Assembly (NCBI RefSeq): GCF_015140455.1
Contig: NZ_AP024094.1
Location: forward strand, 1,426,001 to 1,490,000
Direction of reading: 5' to 3'
Length of the DNA: 64,000 nucleotides
DNA from: Jeongeupia sp. HS-3
Lineage (GTDB): Bacteria; Pseudomonadota; Gammaproteobacteria; Burkholderiales; Chitinibacteraceae
Each line of letters starts with the position of its first letter. The stretch's first letter is position 1. The position numbers and the translations under genes were made by a program. A model generated the notes under the pieces. The model ran no database searches and was not told where the DNA came from. It saw only the letters and a program-made list of their open reading frames with translations. Shown one piece after another: positions 59,907-64,000 of this stretch.

Positions 59907-59990
59907 GAAAAAACTTCCTGGAAAATTGAACACGAGACCGTCGCGATGGTAGCACGCAGACCCATCGAGCCTGCCAGCACGACCTTGCCG

Positions 59991-60026
59991 AAAAGCAAAC
60001 AGGCCGGAATATACCGGCCTGTTTGC
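59991..60026 (-). terminator. Terminator after DUF3460 gene
   Basis: A perfect 13-bp stem GCAAACAGGCCGG/CCGGCCTGTTTGC with loop AATATA, followed on the minus strand by TTTT. Confidence 0.9.
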
Positions 60027-60047
60027 TTGAGCTGATCTTGCCGAGGA

Positions 60048-60245
60048 TTACTCGGTCAGATACGGATACGGCTTTTGCGGTACACCCGACTCGATGGCGC
60101 GCTCACGCTCATCAAGGTTGATCGGCGCCTTGTCCCACAGCAGCGCACGGCCTTCGACCTGGCCTTGGGCCACGTCCGGATTGTCCTGCAGGTAACCCTG
60201 CATGAACTGGGTGAACTCGGAAACGTACTGGGTGTTCTTGAACAT
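60048..60245 (-). CDS. DUF3460 family protein
   Basis: A 65-residue protein: MFKNTQYVSEFTQFMQGYLQDNPDVAQGQVEGRALLWDKAPINLDERERAIESGVPQKPYPY. This is the DUF3460 family of small Betaproteobacterial proteins of unknown role. The start at 60245 replaces a longer frame. Confidence 0.9.
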   Translation of the reverse strand: MFKNTQYVSEFTQFMQGYLQDNPDVAQGQVEGRALLWDKAPINLDERERAIESGVPQKPYPYLTE

Positions 60246-60286
60246 GATCGGCTTATCCGCGCTGCGATATCGTGTATTTGTACCGA

Positions 60287-61069
60287 TTATACCGGCAATG
60301 CCGCCAGCTCGGGGAGTACGGCGGCATGCAGCGTGGCATTGGCCGCAGCAAGTACGCAACCTTCGCTATGACGATGCAGCGGCCGGCCTTGCCAATCGGT
60401 CATTTTGCCGCCGGCAGCATTGATGACCGGTGCCAGCGCGGCAAAATCGTGCAGCTTCAAACCTTCCTCAATCACCAGCTGCAACCAGCCACTGGCCAGC
60501 TGCGCATACAGATAACCATCGCCACCGTAGATCTGATAGCGACTGCGCTTGGCCAGAGATTCGAACGTCGGCCGGGCACGCGGCAGATATTCGGGGCCAG
60601 TGGTTGCAATAATCGCCCCGGCCAGCACGCCAACATCACTGCTGCTGACGGCCACGCCGTTCAGCGTGGTCGGCACACCGACGCCACCGATCCAGCGGTC
60701 GCCGGAGATCGGCTGATTGATCACCCCCAGCACCGGCTCACCGCGATACATCAAGCCGATTAGGGTCACGAATAGCGGGCGGCCAACGGTGAATGATTTG
60801 GTGCCATCCACCGGATCAAGCACCCAGACCCAATCGGCGTCGGCGTTCTGCTCACCGAACTCCTCGCCGATGATGCCGTCCTGCGGGCGATGCACTTCGA
60901 TCAGCGCACGCATGACCTGCTCGGCCTCACGGTCGGCCTGCGTCACCGGGCTATCGTCATCCTTGTCGATAATGGTGAAGTTGCTGCGGTAATAGCGGCG
61001 GATGACCTCGGCACTGGCGTCGGCAAGTTGTTGTGCCAAGGCAAGCTGATCGGCGGACGGCATGGGCAT
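60287..61069 (-). CDS. hisN: Histidinol-phosphatase, inositol-monophosphatase family
   Basis: A 260-residue enzyme: IIGEEFGEQNADADWVWVLDPVDGTKSFTVGRPLFVTLIGLM carries the E, DxVDGT motifs of the family; YGGDGYLYAQLASGWLQLVIEEGLKLHDFAALAPVINAAGG is the second metal block (W/HD). Of the family members, HisN (histidinol phosphate) fits the FVTLIGL/KLHD layout best; other monophosphate substrates remain possible. Confidence 0.85.
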   Translation of the reverse strand: MPMPSADQLALAQQLADASAEVIRRYYRSNFTIIDKDDDSPVTQADREAEQVMRALIEVHRPQDGIIGEEFGEQNADADWVWVLDPVDGTKSFTVGRPLFVTLIGLMYRGEPVLGVINQPISGDRWIGGVGVPTTLNGVAVSSSDVGVLAGAIIATTGPEYLPRARPTFESLAKRSRYQIYGGDGYLYAQLASGWLQLVIEEGLKLHDFAALAPVINAAGGKMTDWQGRPLHRHSEGCVLAAANATLHAAVLPELAALPV

Positions 61070-61313
61070 CGTTGGGCTCTCATCATCTGGACGTCCGGCA
61101 GACTACCACGCAGCCTGCCAGCGCTCTACCCTGACACTGTGACGGCAGGCTCCAGTCAATGCCGATCAATTTCACTAATGAGAATTATTATCTATCAAGC
61201 AATAAGATCGTAATGAGATTCAATATATTCAGATATACGTGCGAACAAATAATTAGGAATTGCATCAAACCCGGATAAAATAAACTCAATAAATTAGGAC
61301 ACGGAGAATCACG
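61070..61313. other. Upstream region of bacterioferritin genes
   Basis: AT-rich 244-base region with a Fur-box-like sequence and no gene. Confidence 0.6.
61174..61192. promoter_or_regulatory. Fur-box-like site before bfr
   Basis: ACTAATGAGAATTATTATC agrees with the 19-bp Fur box GATAATGATAATCATTATC in 15 of 19 positions. It is 122 bases before the first bacterioferritin ATG. Confidence 0.55.
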
Positions 61314-61784
61314 ATGCAAGGCGATAAAAAAATCATCAAGGCACTCAACGGTGTGCTCGGCAACGAGCTAATCGCGATCAACCAGTTTTTCCTGCATGCG
61401 CGCATGTACCGCAACTGGGGCTACAAGCAGCTGAATGATCGGGTCTATCACGAGTCGATCCACGCGATGAAGCGCGCCGACACGCTGATCGAACGCATCC
61501 TGTTTCTCGAAGGTCTGCCCAATCTGCAGCAGCTCGGCAAGCTGCTGATCGGCGAAACCGTGCCGGAAATGCTCGACTGCGACCAAAAGCTCGTCACCGG
61601 TCATCTGAAAACGCTGCGCGACACCATCGCGCTCTGTGAAGAAGCCCAGGATTACGTCACCCGCGATCAGCTTGAAGAACTGCTCGAAGACGAAGAAGAA
61701 TACCTCGACTGGCTGGAAACCCAAGCCGAACTGCGTACCTCGCTGGGATTGCAAAACTACCTGCAATCGCAGGTTGGCGAATAA
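61314..61784 (+). CDS. bfr: Bacterioferritin, haem-binding subunit
   Basis: A 156-residue bacterioferritin that aligns end to end with E. coli Bfr. Haem ligand Met52 is kept ([11 protein letters not shown]), but ferroxidase residues are lost: Glu51 is Ala, His54 is Arg, Glu94 is Val and His130 is Tyr (EEEYLDWLE). So this subunit binds haem and cannot oxidise iron. It pairs with the next gene, whose features are reversed. Ribosome-binding site ACGGAG. The gene is 21 bases from its partner. Confidence 0.93.
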   Translation: MQGDKKIIKALNGVLGNELIAINQFFLHARMYRNWGYKQLNDRVYHESIHAMKRADTLIERILFLEGLPNLQQLGKLLIGETVPEMLDCDQKLVTGHLKTLRDTIALCEEAQDYVTRDQLEELLEDEEEYLDWLETQAELRTSLGLQNYLQSQVGE

Positions 61785-61805
61785 GCACACGAACGGAGAA
61801 TCACC

Positions 61806-62276
61806 ATGCAAGGCAATACCAAGGTCATCGCGGCGCTGAACGAGCTGCTCGCCGCCGAACTCACCTCGATCGACCAGTACTTCGTTCACAGCCAGATGTA
61901 CGACAACTGGGGCTACACCAAGCTGTTTACGCGGATCGACCACGAACGCGGCGATGAAATCGGCCACGCCACCAAATTGATCGCCCGCATTCTTTTCCTT
62001 GGCGGCACGCCCAATGTGGCCGCACGCACCGCGCTACGCATCGGCGCCGACGTGCCGGCGATGCTGAACAATGACCTGATCACCGAATTTGAAGTCGCAA
62101 ATGCACTGAAACAAGTCATCGCGCTGTGCGAGTCGGTACAGGACTACGTCACCCGCGGCATGCTGGTGCAACTGCTTGACGACACCGAGCAGGATCATGC
62201 TCACTGGCTCGAACAGCAACTGGGCCTGATCGAAGCACTGGGTTTGCCCAACTATCTGCAGCTGCAAGCTTCCTGA
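61806..62276 (+). CDS. bfr: Bacterioferritin, ferroxidase subunit
   Basis: A 156-residue paralogue. Ferroxidase ligands are present: Glu18, Glu51 and His54 (GDEIGHATK), Glu94 (DLITEFE), Glu127 and His130 (EQDHAHWLE). Haem ligand Met52 is replaced by Ile. It oxidises Fe2+ but binds no haem, so the pair divides what E. coli Bfr does in one subunit, as in other heteromeric bacterioferritins. Both are likely expressed from one promoter. Confidence 0.93.
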   Translation: MQGNTKVIAALNELLAAELTSIDQYFVHSQMYDNWGYTKLFTRIDHERGDEIGHATKLIARILFLGGTPNVAARTALRIGADVPAMLNNDLITEFEVANALKQVIALCESVQDYVTRGMLVQLLDDTEQDHAHWLEQQLGLIEALGLPNYLQLQAS

Positions 62277-62295
62277 TTCTTGCCGCGTCAACGCA

Positions 62296-62324
62296 ACGGG
62301 GCGCCCGATGGGCGCCCCGTTTGC
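62296..62324. terminator. Terminator between bfr pair and bfd
   Basis: AACGGGGCGCCC-GAT-GGGCGCCCCGTTT, a 12-bp GC-rich stem, lies between convergent genes; it is short of T residues beyond three. Confidence 0.7.
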
Positions 62325-62349
62325 ATTCGTAATCTTGCCTGTGATCCGG

Positions 62350-62568
62350 TCAGGCGGCGGCCAAGCCGTCAAATGCGGGCACCGCATGCTCTTCGCGGGC
62401 ATGCTGATGGATCGCCTCTTTCAATACATGCTTGGCACAGCTGGCACATTTGCCGCAACAGGTCGCCACTTGCGTTTCCTGCTTCAGTTCGACAAACGTT
62501 CGCACCCCTCGCGAGACTGCGCGATGGATGTCTTTATCGGTGACGCTATTACAAACGCAAACGTACAT
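62350..62568 (-). CDS. bfd: Bacterioferritin-associated ferredoxin
   Basis: A 72-residue [2Fe-2S] protein: MYVCVCNSVTDKDIHRAV, TQVATCCGKCASCAKHVLKEAI. The CxC and CxxC cysteines are all present. Bfd docks at the bacterioferritin haem and reduces it so that stored iron leaves. It is convergent with the bfr genes and has its own Fur box, so it is made when iron is scarce. Confidence 0.93.
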   Translation of the reverse strand: MYVCVCNSVTDKDIHRAVSRGVRTFVELKQETQVATCCGKCASCAKHVLKEAIHQHAREEHAVPAFDGLAAA

Positions 62569-62589
62569 ACGAGGCCGGGCTCAAACAAT

Positions 62590-62608
62590 GATAAGCATTC
62601 TCATTATC
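62590..62608. promoter_or_regulatory. Fur box before bfd
   Basis: GATAAGCATTCTCATTATC matches the Fur box in 15 of 19 positions, including both ends. It starts 22 bases upstream of the bfd ATG. Confidence 0.75.
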
Positions 62609-62688
62609 TTATCAATCACCCGTACTTGCCAAGCCCTTCGCCCACATCCGATGGTGCACACCGACAAACGGCTTGATGGATGCCACGA

Positions 62689-62916
62689 TCAGCAACGATG
62701 CCCGTGCAAACCGGCAAGGCCCGCCTCCTCCGCCAGCTGGTCGCGCTGACCGCGAATCCGCTCCCAGATTTTCTCATGGAAGTAATAAGCTACCGTGTTC
62801 ACCATGGGCTCGACCAGCGCCAACAGGCTGGCGACCCCCAAGCTCCCCGTCAGCAGGTAAGCCACAGCAAAGGCAACCGTGAAGTGGGTCGCTGCAAAAG
62901 TTGCGGTCTTGATCAT
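62689..62916 (-). CDS. DUF2061 membrane protein
   Basis: A 75-residue protein: MIKTATFAATHFTVAFAVAYLLTGSLGVASLLALVEPMVNTVAYYFHEKIWERI. Two membrane helices and the motif EPxxNTVAYYFHEKxWERI are those of DUF2061. Function unknown. A near-perfect Fur box directly upstream suggests a link to iron shortage. Confidence 0.85.
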   Translation of the reverse strand: MIKTATFAATHFTVAFAVAYLLTGSLGVASLLALVEPMVNTVAYYFHEKIWERIRGQRDQLAEEAGLAGLHGHRC

Positions 62917-62942
62917 GGTCTTATTCCGGCATTAACCAATAC

Positions 62943-62961
62943 GTTAATGATACTCATTATC
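62943..62961. promoter_or_regulatory. Fur box before DUF2061 gene
   Basis: GTTAATGATACTCATTATC matches the 19-bp Fur consensus in 17 positions. It begins 27 bases before the start codon at 62916. Confidence 0.8.
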
Positions 62962-63031
62962 ATTTTTGCGTGGGCGAAAATATTCCTACCCTGCTGATAG
63001 GGCTTCGCTATCCCGCCACCCATTCAGCCAT

Positions 63032-63062
63032 AAAAAAAGCCCTGCAACAGCAGGGCTTTTTT
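63032..63062. terminator. Terminator after purA
   Basis: AAAAAAA, stem GCCCTGC/GCAGGGC with loop AACA, then TTTTTT; serves the minus-strand purA. Confidence 0.88.
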
Positions 63063-63075
63063 CTTCGGGCGGCAA

Positions 63076-64000
63076 TCAACCGTTGAACGGATGACGCAAC
63101 ACGATGGTTTCTTCGCGGTCCGGACCGGTCGAAATCATGTCGACCGGTGCTTCGCAGATTACCTCGATGCGCTTGAGATAAGCCTGGGCATTTGCCGGCA
63201 GATCCTCGAAACGCTTGATGCCTACCGTCGAATCCGTCCAGCCCGGCATTTCTTCATAAACCGGCTCGCAGCGGGCAATATTCTCGGCGCCGATCGGCAG
63301 GATGTCGACCAGCTTGCCATCGAGTTTGTAACCGGTGCAGAGATTAATCGTCTCGATGCCGTCCATGACATCGAGCTTGGTCACGCACAAGCCCGAAACA
63401 CCATTGATCTGGATCGAACGCTTCAGTGCTGCAGCATCGAACCAACCACAACGACGCGGACGACCGGTCACCGAGCCGAACTCGTTGCCACGCTGGGCCA
63501 GGCCGGCGCCGACCGCATCGAACAATTCGGTCGGGAACGGGCCGGAACCGACACGGGTAGTGTAGGCCTTCACGATGCCAAGCACGTATTGCAGCATTTG
63601 CGGCGCCACGCCGGCACCCGGCGATGCCGCGCCGGCAACACAGTTCGACGAGGTCACGAACGGATAGGTACCGTGGTCGATATCGAGCAAAGTACCTTGT
63701 GCGCCTTCGAACAACAGCGGTGCGCCCGACTTGTTCAAGTCGTACAGGTCGCGCGAGACATCGGCCATCATCGGCTTGATGCGTTCGGCATAGGCCAGCG
63801 TGTCGTCGTACACGCGCTGGAAGTCGACCGTTTCGGCCTTGTAGTAATGCTCGAGCGCAAAGTTGTACCAATCGAGGTTTTCCAGCAACTTGGCAGCAAA
63901 ACGCTCCGGGTAGTACAGATCTTGCAAGCGGATCGAACGACGCGCGACCTTGTCTTCATAGGCCGGGCCGATACCGCGGCCGGTGGTACCGATCTTCTTG
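63076..64000 (-). CDS. purA: Adenylosuccinate synthetase, 5' end outside window
   Basis: The C-terminal 307 or so residues are visible up to the window edge. [21 protein letters not shown] (GTP/IMP site), [46 protein letters not shown] and [30 protein letters not shown] are all standard. It makes adenylosuccinate from IMP and aspartate in AMP synthesis. The start is not in the window. Confidence 0.95.
   Translation of the reverse strand, partial: KKIGTTGRGIGPAYEDKVARRSIRLQDLYYPERFAAKLLENLDWYNFALEHYYKAETVDFQRVYDDTLAYAERIKPMMADVSRDLYDLNKSGAPLLFEGAQGTLLDIDHGTYPFVTSSNCVAGAASPGAGVAPQMLQYVLGIVKAYTTRVGSGPFPTELFDAVGAGLAQRGNEFGSVTGRPRRCGWFDAAALKRSIQINGVSGLCVTKLDVMDGIETINLCTGYKLDGKLVDILPIGAENIARCEPVYEEMPGWTDSTVGIKRFEDLPANAQAYLKRIEVICEAPVDMISTGPDREETIVLRHPFNG

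Overview
Organism and overall character. The window is GC-rich, gene-dense bacterial chromosome interrupted by a clearly AT-richer accessory block (about 36.0-48.1 kb). The gene families present (NsrR-type NO control with a flavorubredoxin, split bacterioferritin subunits plus Bfd, a long IF-1, RelA with a dead hydrolase domain, gspFGHIJK, DUF3460, GlcN6P deaminase beside a mannose-family PTS) fit a betaproteobacterium. Neisseriales, perhaps a chitin-degrading Chitinibacteraceae/Chromobacteriaceae member, is my inference and is not proven by any single gene. Layout, 1-32.8 kb: ordinary chromosome. A partial lipoprotein, small DUF proteins, a YpfJ-type metallopeptidase, a MATE transporter, NUDIX/IF-1, CspA, dodecin, ArfB, an EamA transporter, a thioesterase-like protein and a sirtuin. 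At 9.8-11.8 kb lies a TPR protein of foreign appearance beside the frameshifted tail of a Cys/Met-metabolism PLP enzyme. At 11.9-16.4 kb is a nitric-oxide detoxification locus: nsrR divergent from a MIP18-like gene and an NnrS-like gene, then norV and norW, with three NsrR-like operators. Then come PaaI thioesterase/LysE, membrane and envelope proteins, an M48 protease, pterin dehydratase/RsgA, RelA, a chemoreceptor, pyruvate kinase and a NagB-family deaminase. Layout, 33.0-49.4 kb: a mannose-family PTS operon (EIIB, EIIC, EIID) is cut in the EIID gene by an IS3-family element. An identical IS lies inverted at 48.1-49.4 kb. Between them is a chromosomal integron cassette array of about 20 cassettes and 19 recognisable, degenerate or interrupted attC sites, all oriented leftwards (minus strand), with no integron integrase in view. 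One attC has been invaded by an IS110/IS1111-type element. Cassette products include a cupin, GFA protein, isochorismatase-family hydrolase, NAD(P)H-FMN reductase, ABM monooxygenase, YdeI-like and SnoaL-like proteins, a GNAT acetyltransferase, three HEPN-like proteins, a PD-(D/E)XK-like protein, a GIY-YIG nuclease, a DUF4260 protein, several unknowns, and a cassette without an ORF. Layout, 49.4-51.5 kb: an AlpA-like regulator and a tyrosine integrase next to tRNA-Arg(CCT), the signature of a tRNA-targeted genomic island. Layout, 51.7-64 kb: chromosome resumes with the type II secretion genes gspK-J-I-H-G-F (minus strand), a membrane protein, purU, trmL, a truncated haemoglobin, purT, DUF3460, hisN, two bacterioferritin subunits with complementary active sites, bfd and a DUF2061 gene, both with near-consensus Fur boxes, and a partial purA.
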